Below, piece by piece: positions 20,569 through 31,364 of a stretch of 64,000 bases of DNA. This DNA is from Tillandsia leiboldiana (Eukaryota; Streptophyta; Magnoliopsida; Poales; Bromeliaceae). A program made the position numbers and the translations under genes. The DNA lies in the NCBI GenBank assembly GCA_029204045.2, contig CM055076.1:19098269-19162268 (forward strand), in the 5' to 3' direction. Positions within the stretch are counted from its first letter, which is position 1. Every line of letters begins with the position of its first letter. Under the pieces are notes generated by a model. That model saw only the letters and a program-made list of their open reading frames with translations, did no database searches and had not been told where the DNA came from.

Positions 20569-23500
20569 TGTAATAATCGAGATATTTTAAAAGTGAATTA
20601 AATAAAAAGATCGAGTCCAAGTTCTTTTCAGTGGTTTTTCGACGACTGTATTAACTTAGAGCAATGCTACATGTACACCCCGAAGGGGTGTACATCATAC
20701 ATCTCCACCATTTTAATGGTGGCGATATTTTTTACGGGTCACATCAAGTGACCCATCATCACACCCCCACCCTTAGATGGGTGGGGGTGTGAGATGTACA
20801 CCCCTTACGGGTGTACACATAGCATTTTCCATTAACTTATACAGTTGTACAGTGGATGACTTAAGTAAACAGTGGATGAATAGTAACCCTTGTTTCTAAA
20901 TCCCCTTGGTGCCAACGTTAGCCAATTCACTATCTGGACTCCGAGCATAGCGATCCAGGTAGCCGTTTTGATCGGTTTCATCGATCTGAGTTCATTGGCA
21001 CTGACGGAATTTCAGTTTGACGATCCTAGAATCTCAAAAAGCACGAAAAACTGTATAATGGGACAGTAATTATGGACCGAGAATTTATTCGGGCATTTTG
21101 TCGAAAAACAAAAATCGCTACCTGATAGTTTTCGCCGAGCCGGACATCGTGGCGAAGTCTGTTTTTCGTTTTGACGACTAGAATGCCTCGAAAAACATGA
21201 AAAACAGCAAGAAATGCCGTATTTTGCACACGAACCCCTATATTTTATGCTCCGAAATCCGTGCCACTTTATGGAGAAGGACTTAATTGCGAAACAAGAT
21301 TGCTGTGAAGGACTGGGCTCAAAATAGCAAGATTAGAGGGATTAAAATGCATCTCTAGTAGCATGCATTATAAAAAAACGCATTGGGTTAGGGTTCTCTT
21401 TAAACCCTAATCCCGTAGCCCCCAACCCAGCCGCCAGCTTCAACCGTCTTCCTCTCCCTCTGCCGCACTCCACGGAAGTAGCGCCACCGGCCGCCGCCGT
21501 CTCGTCGCCGGAGAGGAAGAAGAACCAAGGAATTTCCTTACATCTCGGTTGAGAAGGTGAGGGATTGCTCCCAGAGGCCTTGGGTGGTTCCAAGCATCAT
21601 CTGGGAGTGTCTCTGCGAGGTTGACGTCGAGCCGAGGTGAACCCGACGCCTAGCTCCGCCGTGCGCCGCCGCGGGAGGCTTCTCTTCCTCCTTATCTTCC
21701 GGCGAGGTGAGTTTATGGGAATTTTTGTTTTAAGTTGGCCCATGAACCCCATCAGTCCTCTACTGACACCGTTTAGGTCCTCTCTGTGAAGCCCCGAGCG
21801 CTCATGTACTCCGGTTAACCGGCGGGCGTAACTGGGCCGCCGGAACCCTAGCCTTGGCCGGATCCGAGCGGGGAGCTCATCCAACCGTTTGAAACGTGAT
21901 CGGCCACGTTGGGAAGGGTTCTCCAGTCGACTGCAGCATCTCCACAAAGTTTGAGGACCATCAGACGAGAATCGGGGCTGTTCGGGGTTGCCCTAGATCC
22001 GGTCGTCTTCTTCCTTGGCCGAACCTCACCGCCCGGCGCCGCCGCTGCCCGACGCCGCCGGGCATACCCCTGGTAAGCCTCACTGAACCAAGAGGGACCA
22101 TCTGATCCAAGTTGGAGGGCCTCTCGTGCTTCGATTAGGAATTCGCCATTAGAGCTCATCGAGCTCGACCGAGCTCCGCCGCCGCACGTCGCCGTTGCTT
22201 CCAGTCGTCGGCCAACCATCCAGGTATGCTTGTAGGATCTGTAGGAGGCTCCTCATTAGGTTGCATGGAGGTTTGCAACGTGTAGTTCCTTCCTCTGTAG
22301 TTGCACCATTGTTGCAATCCGAGCTCGAGCTCCGACCGTCGCCGCCGCTCCTGGTCGCCGGCCAACCACCCAGGTAACGTTTCTTAGTCGAGGGCTTCCC
22401 ATATATGCCTTTACATGTAACCGAGTTGCCCTGTTTACCGAAGTCTCCATGCATGCTGTCAGGGTGGTCGAGGAGCTTCATTCCGGCCAGCCGCCGCCCG
22501 GAGCCGCCGGCGTTGGGTCGGGTCAAGACCGAGACTCATCTGGGTTCAACCTCTCACTGCTGCTTGCCTCAGATTGCACTTTGATTCCGAGCTGAACAAG
22601 GCTCGGCCAAACCGAGCCTTGTGTTTAGTGTGGTGTTGCTCCGGTGACTTCTCCGGCCACCCTCCGGCGCGCCACAGGTGAGCATCACTGTACCTTGTCC
22701 CCACTAAGGGCCATGCTCCAGTTAATTTCCAATTTGATCATGTAATAAATAAGATATAGCATAGTGTCGTTTTGGACCTTAAGAGTGTAATAGCCAACTT
22801 TGCCCTCGGGTCCCGTGCCAGCCTAAGCCTGTGAGCACGAGCTTCGTCTCGTCGAAACGAACGCGCTGGAACTTACGGTGCTGTCTTTGGCTTCCGGGTT
22901 TGCGAGAACGGGTCGAAACAATTAATCGAATTAATGTTTTATGCAAAGTTAAAAGGTATCAAGGACCTAAATGCAGTTGGGACATGCTGGCTGTCTTTAG
23001 ACAGTATTTTCACACCTACTGGGCATTTTGTTAGAGTTCCGTGGGCTCTCGTTGAGCGGGAATTGGATTTTGTTCCGTAAATCGGCTAAGTTATCCCGTG
23101 TTAGCGTTGTATTGCTGTAGTGTTGTCGGGATGGGTATGAGTGAGTCTATTACTGATTACAGTTTTTATTCAGGGCCTAGCTGTTCAGCACCAGCCTCCC
23201 AGTAGTCTAGCGGGAGTTCGGGATCAGCCTACATTCAGGTGGGTTATCTTCGGTCCGGGCTTTATCTTTTCGGCCCTCTAGTTGCTTTAGTCCAGTCGGA
23301 CACCTGTTCTTGATTTAGCCTTGATGATTATGCCTATATGTTTCATGTTCCTAGATGATAGATATTATTTGGACTATTCTTGTCATCTGCTCATTAGTAC
23401 AGTAGGTTTTCATGGTCTGATCATGCCTGTTGATTGCTTTCATATCCGTCATTTGTTATACTACATCTATATCCAGAGAGACTTGCTTTTACATTCCAGA

Positions 23501-24499
23501 TATGCATGATAGACCTATGATTGATATACAGACATTTGCATCCCTGTGGGGATTTCCGGCATGTTGCCGATTACCCGGTCTGTGGACCGTGAGCTTGAGC
23601 ATTTGCATTGTGATGGTTGTGCACCTGCTGTTCACTCGCGTACGCTGTGGGATTGATCACCCACATTGCGTTCTTTACCGGTAAAGGGTCTGGTTGACCC
23701 GTGAGCTATCCCCTCTTGCTGTATCACTGGGTACGGGGAGCCCCTTGGCTGTACCGATATGAGGAAACTCTCGGCTGTACCTTTAGGTACGAGGATCCTC
23801 TCGGCTATATCAATGGTACGGGGTTGCTGTTCAGCTCGGCTAAGTGGAATCCAGTATGATTGTGGTTGGCTCGGCATAGATATCTTCGCCTGAGGTCCCC
23901 GTGACCAATAGTGGCATCGGTTGGGTACTTGCTGTTCTTTTGTTGATGCATAGCTTATATTTCCATATTCTAGCATGTTTTACTGTTTATTTCTGTACCC
24001 ATATCTGCTCAGTTATATCTTGATTATCCGTAGACATTTTATTGATTATTCAGCTTTACCTATGGATCTATTTACTATCCGCAGATTATTGTATCCAGTA
24101 GGTACGATTAGCTATTTCTCGGCTCGTCGTGCCCACTGGGATACACTGTCGATGTATCTTACACCCCCTGGGTGACTGTTTTTCAGGTCGTTCGGGTGTT
24201 GGGATGTCGGGACATGTTGGTGAGGCTGTTGCGATAGTACCGACCCTTATGTCATCAGTATATTTCATTTTCCGCATTATGTTTTACAATATTATAAAAT
24301 GACTAATTATGCATGCGTAGTTTAGACTAATCTGGTATTGACTGTAAGTGGTTAGCCGTGCATGTATAGGAAAGACTCTGTCCAATAGGACAGGAAATTT
24401 ACTATACATGTGGCGATCTATTCACGCCTGAAATGATTTAAACTCTGATTTCAAAAAAAAAAAAAATTTAGCCGGCTTTCCAAAACTCGGGGCGTGACA
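20569..24499 (+). mobile_element. Solo LTR of chromovirus (4 kb family)
   Basis: Starts TGTAATAATCGAG and ends CTCGGGGCGTGACA. It is flanked by a perfect 5-base duplication ACAAG (20564-20568 and 24500-24504). Its sequence is the reverse-oriented counterpart of 2802-6766 and 59429-63493; for example it has GGCTCGTCGTGCCCACTGGG, and GCCAATTCACTATCTGGACTCC near its start. No internal retrotransposon sequence follows, so it is a solo LTR left by LTR-LTR recombination. A MITE inside it (20659-20830) is younger. Confidence 0.88.
20659..20830. mobile_element. Mutator-like MITE with 9-bp target duplication
   Basis: The 172 bp element has inverted ends GAGCAATGCTACATGTACACCC and, in complement from the right, GGAAAATGCTATGTGTACACCC. 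It is flanked by the 9-base duplication ATTAACTTA (20650-20658 and 20831-20839). The interior forms several nested hairpins (ATTTTAATGGTGG; GGGTCACATCAAGTGACCC; CACCCCCACCC..GGGTGGGGGTG). The 9-base duplication is the hallmark of MULE transposition. No transposase is encoded. Confidence 0.85.
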
Positions 24500-24504
24500 A
24501 CAAG

Positions 24505-25124
24505 TTTCATAAAAATCTCTAATTTCATTTGGTGTTGGATACACAAAAACAAACTCAAAACTAAACCAGACCGAAAACTTGTGTTGTATGCTCTTTTTGG
24601 TTTTCCTACCTGTATGACTTTGGCTTTGATTTACATTTTGCGAACACTTCATTTCATTTTTTTATTTACAAGCAAGTAGTTGCCCATGTTCAGCTCATTC
24701 TTCAATCTGTATAAGTTTGGTTTTGATTCAGATTTTCCGAACAATACATTGCAGTCTTCCTTTTCTGTCTATAGTGAGTACACTCCATTAAACAGCTCTT
24801 TATTTTTCCAATTTTCTTTTAATTTACACCCTTTTAACTTTTTTTTTTAAGTTATTTTTTGTTAGCTATCGGTTGATTCAGTTTTATTTTCTAAATGCTG
24901 ATTAAAACCATTAAATTATTATTATTTTTTTGCTATAATTTAATGTTTGAATAAAATTAATTTTAGTAGTTTTATGTGTAGCCAAACACCACACATTATG
25001 TGCAATGAGAAACAATTGCCTGAACCCAGTGTACACATACACTGTATGCACCACACCTATCTATGATCCCATATGTTTGATCTAAAATATCTAAAGAGCC
25101 TATATTGGAAAAATTATGAATTTT
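24505..25124 (+). other. Continuation of duplicated resistance-gene 3' flank
   Basis: 24505-24830 matches 17460-17660 (CAATCTGTATAAGTTTGGTTTTGATT, CGAACAATACATTGCAGT, ACACTCC..CAGCTC/TTCCTTATTTTTC). The rest is unique A/T-rich DNA. No gene. Confidence 0.5.
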
Positions 25125-25179
25125 AAAAAGGGTAAACTTTAAATTGTGCATGTGGTTTAACTTATTTTTATTTTGTCAT
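25125..25179. mobile_element. Left piece of fold-back MITE split by nested insertions
   Basis: GGGTAAACTTTAAATTGTGCATGTGG is the end of the same MITE family found in the introns of both resistance genes. The MITE resumes at 41624 after the solo LTR and its GTCAT duplication, and ends near 42220 (GGGAGGCTAATCTGAAGTTTA). Confidence 0.6.
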
Positions 25180-25758
25180 TGTCACGCCCCGGGGTCCTTT
25201 CTGTAAATCCAATTTAAGAAAACCAGTGGAAAATAGTATAATTTTTTTTTAAAAAAAATACCTTTGAATGCACCAAGAGACGCGCACAGATCCGCCACAT
25301 GAACAAGAGTTTTCCTGTGTAGACGGACAAAGTCTCCCCTGTACATGCACAGTGTTGCACCTGAATACAACACAACCACACATACAACCACGACGAGAGA
25401 ACAACTAACAGAAGGTAAACAAAGTATAACATTAGTCTACAATTATAAGTCATCTACCACAATCAATAAAGATTATAAATTCTCAGTTTTTTCGAGCCTC
25501 CGTGGAGGCTTCTCAGGCGTCCCGAACCGATGTGGCGTGCGTTCCGTGCTTCGTGCGTGTGCTTTGGACTTGCTCTCTTCTTCTTTATGATTTCCTTTCT
25601 TCTACTACCTTCTATTAGCTTCTATTCATGTGCTTGCACATGAAGTTGTCTCCAGACCCCTCTCACTCTCTCTCTCTCCTCTCTTTTCTCCAGACTTTCC
25701 TCTCTCCCTCTCACTCTCTCTCTCTCCTCTCTTCTCCCACGCCGGTTTCCCCGCACTC

Positions 25759-27150
25759 TGTTACGGCATTTTTGGTATTGGCATATTTCGTGAGTCAAGT
25801 CAGTGAGTTGAGTCGGAGTCTTAAAGGGATCAAATTGTCAATCAGCAATCAAAGACATAGAAAAGATTCAACAAGAGCTCAAGTTGGCACTCAGTGTCTT
25901 GAGTCTTGAAGATTGAAGTTGAAGAATTGTGGATCAGTTACATCAATCTCAAGAAGAAAGTATTCAAGAGGATCAGGTATGTTTAACTAAATAATTGTGG
26001 TGATCCGAATACTTTCTTATAGTGTAGAAACACTTGGATGAACTTTTATTGTCATAATAATCAAAAACTGGTGTTCGGACATATTCAGGATCCGGATCAG
26101 AGCCAACGATCCGGATCCCGAAGGTTGTTGCTTCATACAAGACTTCGATCCGGATCCATGCAATTTCTGATCCGGATCCCGAACGTTAAGTTTTCTGATT
26201 TGTATGAACGATCCGGATCGGGCAATGCAATCCGGATCCCGAACCATGGTATTTCTGGAATCGTCAATCTCGTTACGACGATCCGGATCGCAGTAAATCC
26301 GATCCGGATCGCCGTCCTGAAAATTTCCAGATAAGGTATGTTTTTGATTCTTATCTCTTTCCAAAGGTTTCTAAACTATAAATAGACATTTAAGGTTTCT
26401 CAAAAACGTGGGAGCTACGGCCGATCAATTTATAAAACACTTGAGAGCAACCCTAGAGGCTAGGTTTTTATCGATCTTCTTTATAGCCTCTTTTAGGTCA
26501 ATTCGACGGTTCTTTCAAGAACATATCTTTTGTCGAATTGATCTAATCTTTGCTTAGAGATTTCTTCTACGGTTCCTCAATGAGAATCTAAGCAAAGGAT
26601 CACCATCGAAGTCAATATTCTTATCGACTGAGTTTGCGTCGTGGATTCGGCGTGGCATCGTGGATTCGGTGTGCTAAAGGCGTTTCGTGGATTCGAAACG
26701 TGTGCTCGTGGATTCGAGTGGCGTTCGTGGATTCGAACGTGTGCAGTGGGCGTGCAAAATCGGTGGAGCGCGAGGTCCAAGAAATTGAAGGAGGGGTTAA
26801 ATCCGTGGAGACGGTAATCACCTTGTTATTCTTCTTTTCTTAGGGATTGTTATTGCGTGGATATCCAACCGGTCAGCGCAAGGTCCGAAGAAGCTGAAGG
26901 AGGGGTTGAGTCCGTGGAGTCGGTAATCACCTTGTTATTCTTCTATTCTTAGTGGATTGTTATTGCGTGTTGGTCCCGTGGTTTTTCTCCTGGATTGGAG
27001 TTTTCACGTATATCTCGGTGTGCTGTTTTTATTTTCCGCATTGGTTTTTATTTTGCACTGAGATTGTGTTTTTAAGTATTACACCTATTCACCCCCCCTC
27101 TAGTTGTTTGATAGTACCTATTTAGATCCTTTGGGATTCTTAACTCTACA
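25759..27150 (+). mobile_element. Solo Ty1/copia-like LTR
   Basis: A 1392 bp LTR beginning TGTTACGGC and ending TTAACTCTACA. It is flanked by the perfect duplication CACTC (25754-25758 and 27151-27155). The 3' portion (TTTTCACGTATATCTCGG, TTTTCCGCATT, CACCTATTCACCCCCCCTCTAG) matches the usual end region of plant copia LTRs. It contains 8 copies of ATCCGGAT (26090-26309), 5 of CGTGGATTCG (26640-26735) and a tandem duplication of about 95 bases (26768-26860 and 26875-26968). No coding region. Confidence 0.8.
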
Positions 27151-27155
27151 CACTC

Positions 27156-27726
27156 CTCCACATGGGTGCGCACTGTTTTGCACTCCCTCTTCCTCTTTCT
27201 CTTGCCCCTTTTGTGATTCGTGGATTTGAGGGTGCCCGCGACCCCCGCTCGTGCGGGTTGCTGTGCTCGGACGGTATGATGACGGCGGCCTCTCCCTCTT
27301 TCTCCCCCCCCTACGGTTTAGGCGAGCTGTTGTTGAGCGGAGCCAGCATCGGCCCTTAGGTACCTATCGCGCCGTACGCCGAACCACGTGGGTTCGCGTA
27401 CCCGCTGTGCTGCGTAGCCTCCCTCAGCTGCGGGTCGGGCATCCTTGCCTCCACCAGAACCGGCGGCGTTGTGCGCCAGCCTCTTGGTCCGTACGCCGGG
27501 CCTCCTTGCTATGGCCTTTTCCCCTGCTTCCCTCCCGCAAGCCCTACGGTTCGGGTTCCCCTCTTATTCAGTGCATTGTTCCTTCCCCCTCGTGAGTCAT
27601 CGCCGCCGTACGCCGATCCTCCTATCTGCTACCTCCCCCCCCTATGGTTCGGCCCTCCTGTTCTTCAGCGGAGCAGCCCTTGGGTGTCCAGATGCCTACC
27701 TGGTGCTGACCCTGGTCTGTGGTGCA
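27156..27726 (+). other. G/C-rich, pyrimidine-rich cargo, source gene unknown
   Basis: Repeated words CCCCCCTA(C/T)GGTT and CCGTACGCC, and two related blocks (GAGCTGTTGTTGAGCGGAGCC and CTCCTGTTCTTCAGCGGAGCA). Open frames here overlap in several registers and none is recognisable. The stretch ends in GGTGCAG, a possible splice acceptor. The left continuation is 25490-25758, where a CT-rich block of about 50 bases is tandemly duplicated. Confidence 0.4.
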
Positions 27727-27749
27727 GATTGAGTACGCCCTCTCTCAAG

Positions 27750-27800
27750 GTTTGCAAAGAGATTCTGCAGATGGTAGCAAGGACAACTCTTGGAACTAAG
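27750..27800 (+). pseudogene. Unrecognised captured exon, copy 1
   Basis: Reads KEILQMVARTTLGTK and ends at a GTAATT donor at 27801. A better-preserved second copy with the same donor context is at 33012-33101. The source gene was not recognised. Confidence 0.4.
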
Positions 27801-27893
27801 GTAATTGTAGATCTGATCTTTTTATGCCTCAATGAGATTGTTCTGGAGGGTAGTCCCTTTTGGTTCTTGCTGATTTATTAAACTGATTTATTA
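27798..27893 (+). repeat. Direct repeat within Helitron-like cargo, copy 1
   Basis: AAGGTAATTGTAGATCTGATC... through GGTTCTTGCTGATTTATTAAAC is repeated nearly exactly at 29932-30020. In both places it follows an ACTAAG exon end. A shorter internal echo of the same words occurs at 27894-27920. Confidence 0.8.
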
Positions 27894-27926
27894 AACTAAT
27901 TGTAGATCTGATTTTTTTATTAACAG

Positions 27927-29413
27927 TTGTTGATAGTGCTACCGGCAAGAGCAAAGACAGCAGGTGCGTATTTGGGGTATCTTTTATTTAGAACATTTTT
28001 AGAAATTGGATAATGATAAGCAGTATAACTATTTATTTGTATAAGGGTTCGCACAAGCTCAGGCATGTTTCTTCAAAGAGGACGAGACAGGATCATCCAA
28101 GCCATCGAGAAAACGATTGCAGACTACACATTTATTCCTGCTGGTATGTGGTGGAGACATACAATTTAATGCTTGATATGTTATGTAATAAAATTTCTAA
28201 TAGATGTTCGTCAAGTTTAGTTTCCAATGCCTTCGTAAAGAAAAAACTAAGGAGAGATAAAAGCCCCCATTTTCACATTTAGCCAGAAGTTAGTAAATAG
28301 AAATACAGGTTTTTCCCTTTGACTTCTGTTTCTCTTGGTTGGAATTTTTTGTAAACGCCCCTAAAATTTTGTGTTCCTAACTTCATTTAGTTGATTCAAT
28401 GTTATATAGAACATGGAGAGGGACTCCAAGTTTTACATTATGAAGTTGGGCAGAAATATGAACCTCATTTTGACTACTTTCTTGATGAATTCAGTACTAA
28501 AAATGGAGGGCAGCGGATGGCAACTCTCCTCATGTATTTGTACGTATCATCCAATCTTACAATCCAGCGACTACTCAGCTTCGTATAGTCGTATTAAGTA
28601 TTGAAATTAGGCTGTATTGAATCAGTTCCCTCGGCATTTTCTATGCTGAGCTTTATTCATTATCGATATATACAGGTCGGATGTTGAAGAAGGTGGTGAG
28701 ACTATTTTCCCGGATGCCAAAGGCAATAGCAGCTCTCTACCATGGTATGATGAACTATCAGAATGTGGCAAGAGAGGCATTGCAGTGAAACCGAAGATGG
28801 GTGATGCATTACTTTTCTGGAGCATGAAGCCAGATGCCTCTCTAGATCCATTAAGTTTGCATGGTTAGGTTTTCTATGATTGAAAAGGCCATAGACATAG
28901 TATCTTGGTTTATTGCACTTTTCTATTGTTCCATTAACATACTACATCTTAGAAACATTTAGACACATACTGCTGCTAAATTATTTGTTAACATTCCTAT
29001 TCCTGCTAAATCTGAATTTTTGTATATGCCTTTCAAAACTTAAATTCTTACATAGATACCATTCTACTTTCAAAATTGCCCCCCTTTAAAATCCTCTTCT
29101 AATGTATAAAATCGGTTACCCCATGAAGTGGATGAATCCTCACCTTACGTTATGGGTATTTTTGTTGGAAATTGCATTTTCAAGAGGTATATATGGAAAT
29201 TTAGATTTCATGGTTTAAATAGATGATTTTGCAGAGAGAATATCTTCTTCTCTTTTAATCCCCCGTTCTGAGTTATCGCTGCCTGATCTACTCGAGAATA
29301 AAATCTGTAGATACAATTTACAATCTTGGTTTGTTTCAGGTGGATGCCCTGTGATTAAAGGGAATAAGTGGTCATCTACAGAGTGGATGCATGTCCATGA
29401 GTACAAAGCCTAA
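27927..29413 (+). pseudogene. Prolyl 4-hydroxylase, 3' half gene fragment with five exons
   Basis: Exons 27927-27963, 28046-28143, 28410-28539, 28676-28863 and 29340-29413 join with GT/AG borders and consistent phases, ending at TAA. They encode the C-terminal catalytic part of a plant P4H, a 2-oxoglutarate/Fe(II) dioxygenase of the ER/Golgi that hydroxylates proline in extensins and arabinogalactan proteins. Visible: VRTSSGMFL, the iron ligands in EPHFDYF (His, Asp) and SLHGG (His), and the 2-oxoglutarate Lys in PVIKGNKW. No stop or frameshift was seen in these 527 bases. The N-terminal anchor and the early dioxygenase exons are missing, and unrelated sequence lies upstream. It is therefore a captured fragment, not a working gene, though a chimeric transcript is possible. 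Confidence 0.88.
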
Positions 29414-29931
29414 ATTACCAAGCTAGAGGTATTTTCCTTTTGTACTCTACTGTTCTGCAGAAAAGTTTTTTATTTTTATTCTCATAGTAGATTTTTTTGA
29501 AAAGAATAACCATCTCATTTGTAATCTTTGTTACTCCCACGGTGTAGAATTAAGGTTAGTAGAGCCCTATATATTTTGTTTACTAATGGAATGTAAACAA
29601 CAGTGAAGGAAATGCGTACTAATTTATCCGAGCGTTATCACCCGACAATCTTATAAGCTGTTGTCACCTATTTTTGTTGTGACCTTGCTTTTCCAAAACA
29701 AATCACCACCCTTTGTTTCTAAATGACATTACCTGTAATATAATTGCTCAAATAATGAATGTGGAAAGTGTGGATGTTTTTCTCTTGTTATGCTTTTATT
29801 ATATTTTGACTTATTTATGGTAAAAATGTACTGCTTTTCTACATTGATTTTTTTTTTTTTTTTTTTTTTAATGATAAACATGCATGGAGAACCCCAACTA
29901 TAGGCCATTTTAAATTGGATGTTCGAACTAA

Positions 29932-30020
29932 GGTAATTGTAGATCTGATCTTTTTATGCCTCGATGAGATTGTTCCGGAGGGTAGTCCCTTTTGGTTCTT
30001 GCTGATTTATTAAACTGATT
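29932..30020 (+). repeat. Direct repeat within cargo, copy 2
   Basis: Near-identical to 27798-27893 (differences at CTCGATGAG and TTCCGGAGG). The surrounding 29414-29931 is non-coding A/T-rich DNA. Confidence 0.8.
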
Positions 30021-30159
30021 TCAACAACTTGATGTTTTGTACAGGGAAATGGTCCTAATTGTCTCTTCGAATGTACGGGAAAGTATTCGTGAGGGAACGT
30101 CTCGGGCGGAAATAGCGGGGAGCCTTCCAAATTGTTTAGGCCAACCGTTCGTACCGGAA

Positions 30160-30300
30160 TATTGCATGTTCATTATCTGGATGGCCTATAATGTATGCAA
30201 CCATTTGTGCATAGCCGATAGGCGTGCATTATCTGGATGGCCTACAATGTATGCAACCATTCGTGCATGCGTCGCTGGTATCCTCCACACTGACTGTATC
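30160..30300 (+). repeat. Tandem GGATGGCCTA..ATGTATGCAACC repeat, array 1
   Basis: Two units of about 53 bases, each starting TGCATTATCTGGATGGCCTA and ending ATGTATGCAACCATTTGTGC, followed by GCGTCGCTGGTATCCTCCACACT. The whole array is duplicated at 30752-30890. An open frame runs through it (30037-30351), but its product is not recognisable. Confidence 0.75.
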
Positions 30301-30751
30301 TACCTGATTTTGATTCCAAATTCCTTTGCATGTGGATCTCGATTAAGCTAAGTTACAGTAAAAGGTGTATGTAAAAATCACTATAAATGATCATATTTAC
30401 TTGACAAACAATGTTGACAAGCACATCCATTTGGTAGTAAAAAAAGATGGCATTTTCCATAAAAGCTGGAACTTCTAAAGCTTTACAAAAGATCTGATTG
30501 AAAACCTTGCAAATTTGGGTCACACCGCATGTTCAAGCACGCTCGATTTTTGTTTTTAAAGTGCCAGTATACTAAATTTTTGAGTTCCTTGCAGCTGCAG
30601 TAAGTTCTAAATACCTCTCTTCTTTTTTCTCTTTCTTTTTTTTTTATAAGGCGATGATGATGCAGTAAAAAAAAAAAAAAAGGAAAAAAAAAAACTCGAG
30701 CTGAGGAATGGTCTGCTCATTGACCTTGAAAATTTGGCCAACTGTTCATAT

Positions 30752-30890
30752 CGGAATATTGCGCGTGCATTATCTGGATGACCTATAATGTATGCAACTA
30801 TTTGTGCGCAGTCGATAGGCGTGCATTATCTGGATGGCCTACAATGTATGCAACCATTTGTGCGTGCGTCGCCAATATCCTCCACACTAA
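30752..30890 (+). repeat. Tandem GGATGGCCTA..ATGTATGCAACC repeat, array 2
   Basis: Second copy of the 30160-30300 array, about 590 bases downstream, with the same two-unit structure and the same GCGTCGCCAATATCCTCCACACT tail. Between the arrays are poly-T and poly-A runs and no gene. Confidence 0.75.
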
Positions 30891-30997
30891 TCTGGGCCTT
30901 ATACTATTTTTTTCCTTCCTCTTTTGCTTCTATATATTTATTCTTGGTTTTTTGCTGTGGTTTTATTTAGTTTCCCTTTGGTTTTCAATCCTTCTGG

Positions 30998-31002
<5 letters not shown>

Positions 31003-31070
<68 letters not shown>
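31003..31070. repeat. (TA)n microsatellite
   Basis: About 34 TA units inside the composite, between the second array and the IF-2 fragment. Confidence 0.96.
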
Positions 31071-31073
<3 letters not shown>

Positions 31074-31364
31074 TCTCGAGCTTGAAAACTCGAAAGCATT
31101 TGGCTGAGCTCGTGTGAACAACTCTCGCTTTATTCAGTCTATTATTAATGTGAACCGAAGGGTGTCCAAAACTGTGATCATAGAATTTCGACCGTGATAG
31201 TAGGTCAAGAAACAATTGGCCGAAATGTGGGGTGGTGACACCCCAATGGTTCAGGTTGGTTTCCTTATACCAACTTATAAGTGCTAAGTGTCTTCTTCTT
31301 TCTTTTCTTATTAAATTTCCTGAATCAATAATCAAAATTGATGCTTGGTTTTATGCTGAAACAG

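Noticed and set aside
26038..26364. Open frames full of DPD/SGS repeats
   Set aside because: Produced by the ATCCGGAT palindrome array in a copia LTR, readable in both directions.
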